6,265 bases of DNA from Gammaproteobacteria bacterium (GTDB lineage Bacteria > Pseudomonadota > Gammaproteobacteria > SZUA-229). Below are positions 1 to 6,010 of this stretch, in pieces. The notes under the pieces were generated by a model that was given only the letters and a program-made list of their open reading frames with translations, was not told the DNA's origin and did not search any database. Each line of letters begins with the position of its first letter. The first letter of the stretch is position 1. The stretch spans positions 1 through 6,265 of the forward strand of contig WTCC01000239.1 of the NCBI GenBank assembly GCA_013138755.1, given 5' to 3'. The position numbers and the translations under genes are program-made.

Positions 1-608
1 CAGTGATGCTTATTGCGATAGATGGTAAAGCCGCTGGTTTAATAGGTGTTGCTGATCCAATAAAGGCGTCAACGCAAGAAGCCATCGATGATCTGCATAA
101 AGCGGGTGTCGATGTGGTGATGCTCACGGGTGACAGTAAGACGACAGCATTAGCTGTCGCAAACAAATTGAATATCGACCGGGTTGAAGCTGAAGTCTTA
201 CCTGATCAAAAAGCCATTATCGTGAAGCAACTTCAAGATGAAGGAAAGATTGTGGCGATGGCAGGTGATGGCATCAACGATGCGCCAGCGTTGGCACAGG
301 CACATGTTGGTATCGCCATGGGGACAGGTACAGATGTTGCGATAGAAAGTGCCGGTGTAACTCTAGTTAAAGGCGATCTTCGTGGCATCGTCCGTGCGCG
401 TCGCCTTAGTCACGCGGTAATGAATAACATTCGGCAGAATCTGTTTTTTGCTTTTATATATAACTCGCTGGGTGTGCCGGTTGCAGCAGGCGTGCTATAT
501 CCGGTGTTTGGTTTATTGCTGTCTCCAATGCTCGCGGCAGCAGCGATGAGTTTTAGTTCTGTGTCGGTAATCGTTAATTCATTAAGGTTAAGAGGTGCAA
601 AATTGTGA
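1..608 (+). CDS. copA: Cu(I)-exporting P1B-type ATPase, C-terminal part (5' end outside window)
   Basis: This is the last ~200 residues of a heavy-metal P-type ATPase that uses ATP to pump Cu(I) out of the cytoplasm across the inner membrane. The reading frame is open to the window edge (first full codon at position 3), so the GTG/ATG there are internal codons. Visible from that codon: the MLTGDS motif at residues 40-45 and the hinge motif GDGINDAP at 88-95, both of the P-domain. Two final membrane helices follow, carrying YN (153-154) and MxxSS (M182, S185, S186), the metal-site signature of Cu(I)-type P1B ATPases in the penultimate and last helices. The CPC helix, the phosphorylation DKTGT motif and any N-terminal metal-binding domains lie upstream, outside the window. 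The end looks intact (GAKL, TGA at 606-608). Cu(I) specificity rests on the YN/MxxSS pair; Ag(I) would be equally compatible. No clear terminator follows. Confidence 0.93.
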   Translation, partial: VMLIAIDGKAAGLIGVADPIKASTQEAIDDLHKAGVDVVMLTGDSKTTALAVANKLNIDRVEAEVLPDQKAIIVKQLQDEGKIVAMAGDGINDAPALAQAHVGIAMGTGTDVAIESAGVTLVKGDLRGIVRARRLSHAVMNNIRQNLFFAFIYNSLGVPVAAGVLYPVFGLLLSPMLAAAAMSFSSVSVIVNSLRLRGAKL

Positions 609-905
609 TGTGCATATTGAAAAATGCCCTGAGAAATAAATAGCCTAATAACAATTAATCAGACGCGATTTTTTTCAGAGCTTAATATATGCTTTTAGCC
701 ATTTGAACTCTGCCGGACTATCAAGTCGAAGGTCTACTTATGACTGATAGAACTCACTGACTTTTTATATTTCGATCGATTGAACTCGCAGCCGTTAACG
801 GGTGCTCCATTAATCAACATGTTACATAGGGTTAGTATTAACACTTCAAAGATGCTGTATAATTCTCGCAACAAAATCTAGTCGTCAAAATTACCCGAGA
901 GAGTT
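609..905. other. intergenic region between copA and the DUF1015 gene
   Basis: About 297 bp without a credible gene. The only ORF touching the copA stop (ATG at 608-610, overlapping TGA) is 11 codons long. An imperfect inverted repeat, CTATCAAGTC (718-727) with GACTGATAG (742-750), gives nine pairs with one bulged A and a 14-nt loop, but no U-tract directly follows, so it is not a convincing terminator. A T-run at about 669-675 has no good stem before it. The right end carries the probable promoter of the downstream gene. Nothing else is recognisable: no tRNA-like fold, no riboswitch core, no repeated array. Confidence 0.7.
832..863 (+). promoter_or_regulatory. probable sigma70 promoter for the DUF1015 gene
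   Basis: A perfect -10 hexamer TATAAT lies at 858-863, about 42 bp before the ATG at 906, predicting a start of transcription near 870 and a leader of roughly 35 nt. No good -35 sits at the ideal spacing: GTATTA (835-840) is at 17 bp but poor, and TTAGTA (832-837) is at 20 bp. The call therefore rests on the -10 box and its position in the only sizeable gap upstream. Confidence 0.45.
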
Positions 906-2144
906 ATGCCCCTAATTAAACCTTTTGCCGGTTTACGTCCGGTTCCTGAGCGCGCTGAAGAAGTTGTTGCGCCACCTTATGATGTTTTAAATTCTGCTGA
1001 AGCACGCGAGCGCGCAGCCGGTCGTCCATGGAGTTTTCTACACATATCAAAAGCTGAAATTGATCTGGCTGAAGATATCGATCCGTATGATCCGACGGTC
1101 TACGAAAAATCAGCCGAAAATCTACAGAAGATGCTGGATGAAGGTATTCTGATTCGTGATGAAAAGCCTTGTTATTACGTTTATCGTTTGATTATGGATG
1201 GGCATTCGCAGGTTGGTTTAGTGGCTGCAGCATCGGTTGCGGATTACGATACAAATCGTGTGCGTAAGCATGAATTTACACGTCCGGCTAAAGAAGATGA
1301 TCGTGTGCGTCAGATCGAAGCGTTAAACGCACAGACGGGGCCTGTATTACTGGCTTATAAGTCGCAAGCTGATATGGATGCCATTCTGGAAGAAACGACT
1401 AAACAAGCCCCATTGGTCGACGAAACGGCGGATGATGGTGTACAGCATACTTTCTGGCTGATTGATGATGATGCGAACATCGAGAAGATAAGTGCTGGAT
1501 TTGAAGCGATGAACGCAATCTATATTGCAGATGGGCACCACCGCTCGGCTTCGGCTTCTCGGGTGGCTAAAACGCATGTCGCTAATGGTGGGCCTGATGA
1601 TGGCGATCAGAACAGTGATTACTTTCTGTCTGTTATTTACCCGCATAATCAGATGAATATTTTAGATTATAATCGTGTAATCAAAGACTTAAATGGTTTG
1701 AGTCAAGATGAAGTAGTTGCGAAAGTTAAAGCGTCATTCACTGTTTCTGAAGAAGCTGAAGCGGTGAGGCCAGCGAGTGCGACTGAGTTTGGTATGTATA
1801 TGGATGGTCAGTGGTATCGCTTGAACATTAATCCTGAACTGGTTCCAAACGACCCTGTAGCGTCACTTGATGTCAGTTTGCTGGCAGATAACCTGGTTGA
1901 GCCAATATTGGGCATTGCTGATCAGCGTACAGATACGAGGATCGACTTTGTTGGTGGTATCCGTGGCTTAGGTGAGTTGGAAAAGCGGGTAGATAGCGGT
2001 GAGATGGCAATTGCATTCTCTCTATTTCCGACCAGTATGGAAGCATTGATGGCTGTGGCTGATGCGGGTGAGGTTATGCCGCCAAAGTCGACCTGGTTTG
2101 AGCCTAAATTGGCTGATGGCTTGATATCACATGTTCTTGATTGA
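906..2144 (+). CDS. DUF1015 family protein (COG4198-type), function unknown
   Basis: A complete 412-residue cytoplasmic protein without signal peptide or membrane segment. It is recognisable as DUF1015 by its conserved blocks: APPYDVLN (22-29), HEFTRPAKEDDR (122-133), IADGHHR (207-213), YNRVIKDLNG (255-264) and the C-terminal MPPKSTWFEPKLADGL (391-406). The length is usual for the family. The ATG at 906 is chosen because the protein begins with the family-typical N-terminus (PFAGLRP) and a GAGAG element lies a few bases upstream. The family's biochemical function is not established to my knowledge. In some bacteria, chiefly Firmicutes, members sit next to serine biosynthesis genes, but no such gene is nearby here. 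The dense His/Asp/Arg motifs suggest a phosphate- or nucleotide-handling active site (inference). It appears monocistronic, with its own promoter upstream and a strong terminator directly after. Family assignment is confident; function is not assigned. Confidence 0.9.
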   Translation: MPLIKPFAGLRPVPERAEEVVAPPYDVLNSAEARERAAGRPWSFLHISKAEIDLAEDIDPYDPTVYEKSAENLQKMLDEGILIRDEKPCYYVYRLIMDGHSQVGLVAAASVADYDTNRVRKHEFTRPAKEDDRVRQIEALNAQTGPVLLAYKSQADMDAILEETTKQAPLVDETADDGVQHTFWLIDDDANIEKISAGFEAMNAIYIADGHHRSASASRVAKTHVANGGPDDGDQNSDYFLSVIYPHNQMNILDYNRVIKDLNGLSQDEVVAKVKASFTVSEEAEAVRPASATEFGMYMDGQWYRLNINPELVPNDPVASLDVSLLADNLVEPILGIADQRTDTRIDFVGGIRGLGELEKRVDSGEMAIAFSLFPTSMEALMAVADAGEVMPPKSTWFEPKLADGLISHVLD

Positions 2145-2162
2145 GCTTATTTAACGTCTGCA

Positions 2163-2200
2163 CAAGAAAAAGCCAAGCACAAATGCTTGGTTTTTTCTTG
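2163..2200 (+). terminator. strong rho-independent terminator after the DUF1015 gene
   Basis: A hairpin with a GC-containing core CCAAGCA (2173-2179)/TGCTTGG (2184-2190) closes a CAAA tetraloop. It is flanked by an A-rich left arm (2163-2172) that pairs base for base with the T-tract TTTTTTCTTG (2191-2200), giving up to 17 consecutive pairs including one G-U. The A-tract upstream and T-tract downstream mean it could also act on the opposite strand, though no minus-strand gene reads into it. It starts 18 bp after the stop codon. Confidence 0.92.
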
Positions 2201-2226
2201 AGTTTTATATTTAATTAATGTATATA
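2198..2226 (+). promoter_or_regulatory. probable promoter of the HTH regulator gene
   Basis: TTGAGT (2198-2203) and TATATA (2221-2226) are separated by exactly 17 bp, placing the transcription start near 2233, about 30 nt before the ATG at 2263. The -35 overlaps the tail of the preceding terminator, and the -10 lies inside the first copy of the dyad repeat at 2214-2231, the expected geometry for autorepression. AT-rich sequence produces many TATA-like matches, so the exact -10 is uncertain. Confidence 0.5.
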
Positions 2227-2250
2227 TTAATTATTAATGTATATATTAAT
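2214..2250. repeat. two tandem 18-bp dyad repeats, operator-like
   Basis: The 18-mer ATTAATGTATATATTAAT occurs twice, at 2214-2231 and 2233-2250, identical in all positions and separated by a single T (19-bp period). Each copy is nearly palindromic: ATTAAT at both ends, itself self-complementary, around a GTATAT core. The array spans the predicted -10 box and transcription start of the downstream helix-turn-helix gene and ends just before its ribosome binding site. This is the usual position of an operator bound by the product of the adjacent gene. Repeat identity is seen directly; binding is inferred. Confidence 0.75.
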
Positions 2251-2262
2251 AAAAGGTGAAAA

Positions 2263-2529
2263 ATGAATGATTTGAACTGGATTCGTAGTATGCGAATCAA
2301 GCAAGGGTTGAAAGGATTTCAGTTAGCTGAAAAATTACAGGTGAGTGCGGCACGAGTATCAGTGCTTGAAAAAGATGAAACCCGTGGAGCCGTTACGTTA
2401 AAAATGATGGAAAGAACAGCGAAAGCGATGGGCTGTCGTTTCGAATACCGTATCGTGGCAGCAGATGAAAAAAATGTAGCACAGACTTCTAAACCGCGTT
2501 ATAGAATAGTAGAAAATAGTGACAGCTAA
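2263..2529 (+). CDS. XRE-like helix-turn-helix regulator resembling mobile mystery protein A
   Basis: An 88-residue DNA-binding protein. Residues 5-39 form an XRE/Cro-type helix-turn-helix (WIRSMRIKQGLKGFQLAEKLQVSAARVSVLEKDE). The following GAVTLKMMERTAKAMGCRFEYRIV (42-65) matches the pattern of the 'mobile mystery protein A' family, where WI..IR, QLA..LGVS, V..LE..E..G.VTL and A.AL.C...Y occur in the same order. Typical members are longer and have an extra N-terminal region; this one lacks it. Family members are commonly paired with a Fic-domain protein (mobile mystery protein B) and behave like antitoxin-type regulators. No such partner is present: gshA follows after 69 bp. The ATG at 2263 is supported by AAGGTGA (2253-2259). 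The tandem dyads upstream suggest autoregulation. It could instead be a plain HigA/XRE-type orphan regulator. Confidence 0.75.
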   Translation: MNDLNWIRSMRIKQGLKGFQLAEKLQVSAARVSVLEKDETRGAVTLKMMERTAKAMGCRFEYRIVAADEKNVAQTSKPRYRIVENSDS

Positions 2530-2598
2530 ATAGATGCTTATCTGAAGACTGTAGTTCGGCATAGATAATTTCCTGTATCTACAATCATTGATTTAATA

Positions 2599-4185
2599 GT
2601 GGACTTAACCTTGTATCAAAAATTTCAACAACATTTAAAGTTATTCGATGCGCCAGGTTTGGAAGAGGCACTCGCCAGTTCTAAAATAGGCCTTGAAAAA
2701 GAAAGTCTGCGCGTATTGCCTGAAGGGGGAATATCGCAAACGTCACATCCTGCAGTCCTTGGGTCTGCATTGACGAATCCACAGATAACCACTGATTTTT
2801 CAGAAGCCTTAGTCGAGCTCGTTACGCCCCCTTGTGATTCGGTTACAGAAGTTATTCAATCACTCGATGATATACAAAATTTTGTTTACCGTAATCTGGA
2901 TAATGAAATTCTCTGGGCGACGAGTATGCCTTGTGTGGTTGCAGGGGAGACAAGTATCCCGTTAGCGAAGTATGGTTCATCAAACGCTGCACAGATGAAA
3001 ACAGCGTATCGGCGTGGATTAGGTCTGCGTTATGGGCGGGCGATGCAGGTCATAGCTGGTGTGCATTTTAACTATTCTTTTTCTGATGATTTTTGGCAAC
3101 AGTACCAACAGTTATTAAATAATACCGACGATAAGCAGACTTTTATCTCTGACCAGTATATGGGGTTGATTCGTAACCTGTTGCGATATGGCTGGGTGGT
3201 GCCATATTTTTTTGGTGCTTCCCCCGCAATCTGTAAATCATTTCTGAATGGTCAGAAAACCATGTTGCAGGAGTTTAATAGCGGCACTTACTATGAACCT
3301 TTTGCTACTTCTCTGAGGTTGGGTGATATCGGTTACCAGAATAATAAAGAAGAAACGGCAGGCATAAAAGCTTGTTACGATTCGCTTGATGCATATGTTG
3401 CTAGTATGGAATGTGCGATTAATACACATCACGAGGGTTATGAAGAAATTGGCGTTAAGGTAGATGGACTATATCAGCAGCTTAATTCAAATATTCTGCA
3501 GATAGAAAATGAGTACTATAGTTCGGTAAGACCGAAACAAATTTTACAGGGTAGTGAGAAGCCATCGACAGCACTAAAAAAGCGAGGCATTGAATACGTG
3601 GAATTACGCTCGCTTGATGTTAATGCATTTGACCCGCACGGTATCAACTCTGAGCAGTTACATTTTTTAGAGGTGTTCATGCTGTTCTGTTTGTTGCAGG
3701 ATAGTCCTATCTTGAGTAAGAGTGAAGTGAATGCTATCGATGAAAATCTGCTATTAGTTGCGCATCAAGGAAGGCAGCCTGGTCTGGATTTGCACCGCGG
3801 TGAAGAGAGGATAAGTCTGCAGGACTGGGCGACGGAGTTATGTAATAAGATGAAAGATGTGGCGGGTTTGCTGGATAGAGCAAATCATTGTGAGAATTAC
3901 TTTTCCAGTGTGAAGTCACAGATTGCCAGTGTTTTCGATCCTGAACTGACACCTTCAGCAAGGATGTTGGCCGATATGAAAGATAATGATGAAGGTTTTT
4001 TTCATCATGCGAAACGCATGTCGCAGCGCCACAATCAGTACTATAAAAAGCAGTCATTGTCTGAAGATAAGATGCATTTTTTTGAAAGCTTGGCAGAAGA
4101 ATCGATAGCGCAACAGAAAAAAATGGAAGCTGATGATAATGTAAGCTTCGATGAATACTTGGAAAATTACTTTAATGAGGCATAA
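2599..4185 (+). CDS. gshA: glutamate--cysteine ligase (gamma-glutamylcysteine synthetase)
   Basis: Catalyses the ATP-dependent joining of L-glutamate and L-cysteine, the first and rate-limiting step of glutathione synthesis, in the cytoplasm. The 528-residue product is of the E. coli GshA type and near its usual length (~518). Family blocks in order: IGLEKESLRV (30-39), GSALTNPQITTDFSEALVELVTP (55-77), SMPC (109-112), YRRGLGLRYG (137-146) with MQVIAGVHFNYS (149-160), YGWVVPYFFGASPAIC (197-212), ATSLRLGDIGY (236-246), QLNSNILQIENEYYSSVRPK (294-313) and IEYVELRSLDVNAFDP (331-346). No truncation or frameshift is seen. The start is uncertain: GTG at 2599 has no Shine-Dalgarno element, while in-frame TTG at 2611 has GGA (2601-2603) at seven bases; no in-frame ATG exists between the upstream stop (2566-2568) and there. 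A GATAAT box (2564-2569) could be a -10 but lacks a good -35. It heads a run of three closely spaced genes. Confidence 0.96.
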   Translation: MDLTLYQKFQQHLKLFDAPGLEEALASSKIGLEKESLRVLPEGGISQTSHPAVLGSALTNPQITTDFSEALVELVTPPCDSVTEVIQSLDDIQNFVYRNLDNEILWATSMPCVVAGETSIPLAKYGSSNAAQMKTAYRRGLGLRYGRAMQVIAGVHFNYSFSDDFWQQYQQLLNNTDDKQTFISDQYMGLIRNLLRYGWVVPYFFGASPAICKSFLNGQKTMLQEFNSGTYYEPFATSLRLGDIGYQNNKEETAGIKACYDSLDAYVASMECAINTHHEGYEEIGVKVDGLYQQLNSNILQIENEYYSSVRPKQILQGSEKPSTALKKRGIEYVELRSLDVNAFDPHGINSEQLHFLEVFMLFCLLQDSPILSKSEVNAIDENLLLVAHQGRQPGLDLHRGEERISLQDWATELCNKMKDVAGLLDRANHCENYFSSVKSQIASVFDPELTPSARMLADMKDNDEGFFHHAKRMSQRHNQYYKKQSLSEDKMHFFESLAEESIAQQKKMEADDNVSFDEYLENYFNEA

Positions 4186-4186
4186 G

Positions 4187-4411
4187 ATGTTTAAGCTTAT
4201 CGACAAGATACCGTTGTTACCGCTTGCAGTTGTAGCGGTTTTTATGGCTCTTGCGCCTTTCTCGCCGGAGCCTCATCTGGTCGAAAAGTTACGTATGTTG
4301 TTCAACGGTGAGCTAAGTAAGGCTATCGATATTTTTGATCTCTTTTGGCATAGTCTTTTTTTGGTTTTATTGGTTTTAAGATTAATATCCTATCAATCAA
4401 AACGTAAATAA
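4187..4411 (+). CDS. small conserved inner-membrane protein, two predicted helices
   Basis: A 74-residue protein with two hydrophobic segments, about residues 8-25 (IPLLPLAVVAVFMALAPF) and 49-67 (FDLFWHSLFLVLLVLRLIS), joined by a conserved-looking linker PEPHLVEKLRMLFNGELSKAIDIFD. It ends in a basic tail (SKRK). I recall similar ~75-residue proteins with the APF.PEPHLVEKLRML pattern in many gammaproteobacteria, often labelled 'RND transporter' without real support; the size excludes a transporter by itself. The ATG at 4187 is chosen over upstream in-frame ATGs at 4151 and 4175 because AATGAGG (4174-4180) is an ideal Shine-Dalgarno site six bases before it. That leaves one base after the gshA stop, so translation is probably coupled to gshA. 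Function is unknown. Confidence 0.75.
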   Translation: MFKLIDKIPLLPLAVVAVFMALAPFSPEPHLVEKLRMLFNGELSKAIDIFDLFWHSLFLVLLVLRLISYQSKRK

Positions 4412-4417
4412 TTTTTA

Positions 4418-5101
4418 ATGGTTAATAAATATTTAATCGTACTTTCACTTTTAGTATCTGCTGCGATTTCAGATAATGTAGTGGCAGCAGGTCTGGATGA
4501 TGCTGTTGAAGCAATGCGGGCGGGTGACTTTGCAGAAGCCTATTGCATCATTCGTCCCTTGGCTGAACATGGTGATGCTGATGCGCAATATAATATCGGC
4601 TGGATGTATTTAAATGGCTACGGTCTAAGAATCAACGATACTCTTGCTTTGGAATGGTGGCAGCGAGCTTCAAAGCAGGGTCATATGGATGCTAGTTTTT
4701 CGATAGGAATGTTATACAGTCTTGGTGAGGGGAGAGTCGCTAAAGATCTGGATCTGGCGATTGATTACTATTTGCTTGCTGCTAGAAATGAGCAGGAAGA
4801 TGCGATTGCTTTGTTGCAATCGATGATGATGAGAAATGATAAGGCTATACTTAGTCGGATGAATGACATCGTTAATCAGTATGGTTTGTTGTTTGGGAAA
4901 AAACGTTTGGTTAAAGCGAAAAAGCTTAATGCCAGGGCTGGCCCTTCTGCAAAAGAAAAAATCGTAACGAAGTTAATAAAAGAACAAGCGGTATTGGAGT
5001 TGTATAAAAAAGGAAGATGGAGTCAGGTCGCGCTACTGGGTGATGCAGGTGTTGGTCGGACGGTCTGGGTATATAACCCTCTATTAGAAGCCAGTCAGTA
5101 G
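4418..5101 (+). CDS. secreted Sel1-repeat protein with C-terminal SH3-like domain
   Basis: A 227-residue protein with a signal peptide (residues 1 to about 23: NK, then LIVLSLLVSAAIS, cleavage near VVAA), so it probably acts in the periplasm. Two clear Sel1-like repeats follow, around 54-89 (ADAQYNIGWMYLNGYG...ALEWWQRASKQGH) and 90-126 (DASFSIGMLYSLGEG...AIDYYLLAARNEQ). A degenerate TPR/Sel1-like helix pair precedes them (27-53). After a linker, residues 164-224 look like a bacterial SH3 domain: LNARAGPSAKEKIVTKL, then LYKKGRWSQVAL and WVYNPLLEA. Sel1 repeats usually mediate protein contacts and bacterial SH3 domains often bind cell-wall peptides, so an envelope scaffold or stress role is plausible but inferred. 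It lies six bases after the small membrane gene, hence probably the same operon. The ATG at 4418 has no clear Shine-Dalgarno site, which suggests translational coupling. Confidence 0.85.
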   Translation: MVNKYLIVLSLLVSAAISDNVVAAGLDDAVEAMRAGDFAEAYCIIRPLAEHGDADAQYNIGWMYLNGYGLRINDTLALEWWQRASKQGHMDASFSIGMLYSLGEGRVAKDLDLAIDYYLLAARNEQEDAIALLQSMMMRNDKAILSRMNDIVNQYGLLFGKKRLVKAKKLNARAGPSAKEKIVTKLIKEQAVLELYKKGRWSQVALLGDAGVGRTVWVYNPLLEASQ

Positions 5102-5116
5102 GGTGTTTTTTACTAA

Positions 5117-5680
5117 CTAGTGCTCGCCCATTAATTTACGAATCCGTTTGACATAACCACGTGTCTCTTTGGGTAAATAAGGCTTAATCTCTTCCCAGTT
5201 TTTTTCTTTGCTTTCGGTACGTTTAGATGCTTTGAGTATGCGACCATAGCCAGCATTGTAGCTAGCGAAGGTCATGTACAGTTTATCCTGAGTTGCCGTT
5301 TTCTTAAATTTTCTATAGAGAGTGCGATCGTAATAGATACCGGCAGCAATATTCCACTTTGGCATATCTAGTTGACTGAAGTGTGGGTTTTGTTTGCTTA
5401 TATCGCTGAAAGTCCCAGGCATTATCTGCATCAGACCACGTGCACCTACATGACTTTTTGCGTCGCTTTTGAGTGCTGATTCAGCAATAGCCTGTGCTTT
5501 AAACCAGTGCCAGTTGAACAATGGACCGAAGTAGCGTTTGCTGTATTTTTTAAAATAACGGTCGTATTCATCTGTCCATTTTCCGGAATCTACAGGGTGA
5601 TCAAGAAAGCTGGCATGTGCTAGTGGAGCGCTCAGTAATGTCATGAGCGAGAAAGAAAGAAAAATAGATCTGAGGTGCAT
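5117..5680 (-). CDS. periplasmic lytic transglycosylase, SLT (family 1) domain
   Basis: A 187-residue murein lytic transglycosylase that cleaves the MurNAc-GlcNAc bond of peptidoglycan, forming 1,6-anhydro ends. A signal peptide spans residues 1-23 (HLR, hydrophobic LSFSLMTLLSA, cleavage after AHA). There is no lipobox cysteine, so it is probably soluble. The SLT fold shows the catalytic glutamate E67 in AQAIAESAL (62-70), then GARGLMQIMPGT (79-90), the NIAAGIYYDRTLY segment (110-122) and FASYNAGYGRI (138-148), all diagnostic of family 1. No extra binding domain is present; it is a minimal single-domain enzyme. The ATG at 5678-5680 is the only usual start codon giving the full signal peptide, but no clear Shine-Dalgarno site precedes it. 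It is the last gene of a bolA-DUF350-transglycosylase run, 35 bp after the DUF350 gene. Confidence 0.93.
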   Translation of the reverse strand: MHLRSIFLSFSLMTLLSAPLAHASFLDHPVDSGKWTDEYDRYFKKYSKRYFGPLFNWHWFKAQAIAESALKSDAKSHVGARGLMQIMPGTFSDISKQNPHFSQLDMPKWNIAAGIYYDRTLYRKFKKTATQDKLYMTFASYNAGYGRILKASKRTESKEKNWEEIKPYLPKETRGYVKRIRKLMGEH

Positions 5681-5715
5681 GTCGGTGGCGGTTATTAGAT
5701 GAGCCGTGATGTTCT

Positions 5716-5943
5716 CTAACTGAGTCCGAGGCCGATGACCAGTCCCAATGATATGCCTAAGCCAATGAATATACCCATGACCATCAGGCCTACGGCAACA
5801 TTACCTTTGCCTAGTTCATCGCTGATGTTAAAGTTGACCATGCGGTTAAACATGGAGCAGCTCAACTTCATGAATACCAGTGTTAATAAGCCGCCGAAGA
5901 TGACGTAGATGAAGTTTAATATTATTGGTGGGATATCGAGCAT
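5716..5943 (-). CDS. DUF350 family small inner-membrane protein
   Basis: A 75-residue protein with two hydrophobic helices, about residues 7-27 (IILNFIYVIFGGLLTLVFMKL) and 49-73 (VAVGLMVMGIFIGLGISLGLVIGLG, glycine-rich). Between them is the segment NFNISDELGKGNVAVGL, whose E/D-x-x-x-GN-x-A pattern is characteristic of DUF350 (the E. coli YjfL family). It contains a single DUF350 unit, whereas YjfL-type proteins often carry two, so it may function as an oligomer. The ATG at 5941-5943 is preceded by AGGTG (on the minus strand, 5952-5956) at eight bases. It lies 67 bp after bolA and 35 bp before the lytic transglycosylase gene on the same strand, so all three may be co-transcribed. The molecular function of the family is not established. 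Confidence 0.82.
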   Translation of the reverse strand: MLDIPPIILNFIYVIFGGLLTLVFMKLSCSMFNRMVNFNISDELGKGNVAVGLMVMGIFIGLGISLGLVIGLGLS

Positions 5944-6010
5944 GATAGAAGCACCTGTTTATTATTGTGTTTATGTTTCAAATATTTGTTGGGTGTGTTT
6001 TTTTATAACC

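Noticed and set aside
608..643. Eleven-codon ORF whose ATG overlaps the copA stop (TGATG)
   Set aside because: Too short, without a ribosome site of its own or any recognisable motif; the overlap alone is weak evidence.
1347..1646. Minus-strand ORF inside the DUF1015 gene
   Set aside because: It lies wholly within a well-conserved gene on the other strand and encodes no recognisable domain; an antisense shadow.
2214..2250. Tandem repeats considered as the start of an iteron array or CRISPR
   Set aside because: Only two copies with a 1-bp gap, no spacers, no replication or cas gene nearby; the position over a promoter fits an operator better.
2538..2568. TTATCT/AGATAA inverted repeat before gshA, considered as a terminator or operator
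   Set aside because: Only six AT-rich pairs with a 19-nt loop and no T-tract; expected by chance in this composition.
3238..4057. Two minus-strand ORFs inside gshA
   Set aside because: Both are antisense to highly conserved gshA sequence and have no recognisable protein features or ribosome sites.
4151..4186. Upstream in-frame ATGs (4151 and 4175) for the small membrane protein
   Set aside because: They lie inside the gshA coding region, add residues that do not fit the membrane protein, and lack a Shine-Dalgarno site, whereas ATG 4187 has AATGAGG at ideal spacing.
5961..6010. Possible terminator between bolA and the DUF350 gene
   Set aside because: An A-run on the minus strand and a short AAATATTT palindrome are present, but there is no GC-containing stem followed by a U-tract.
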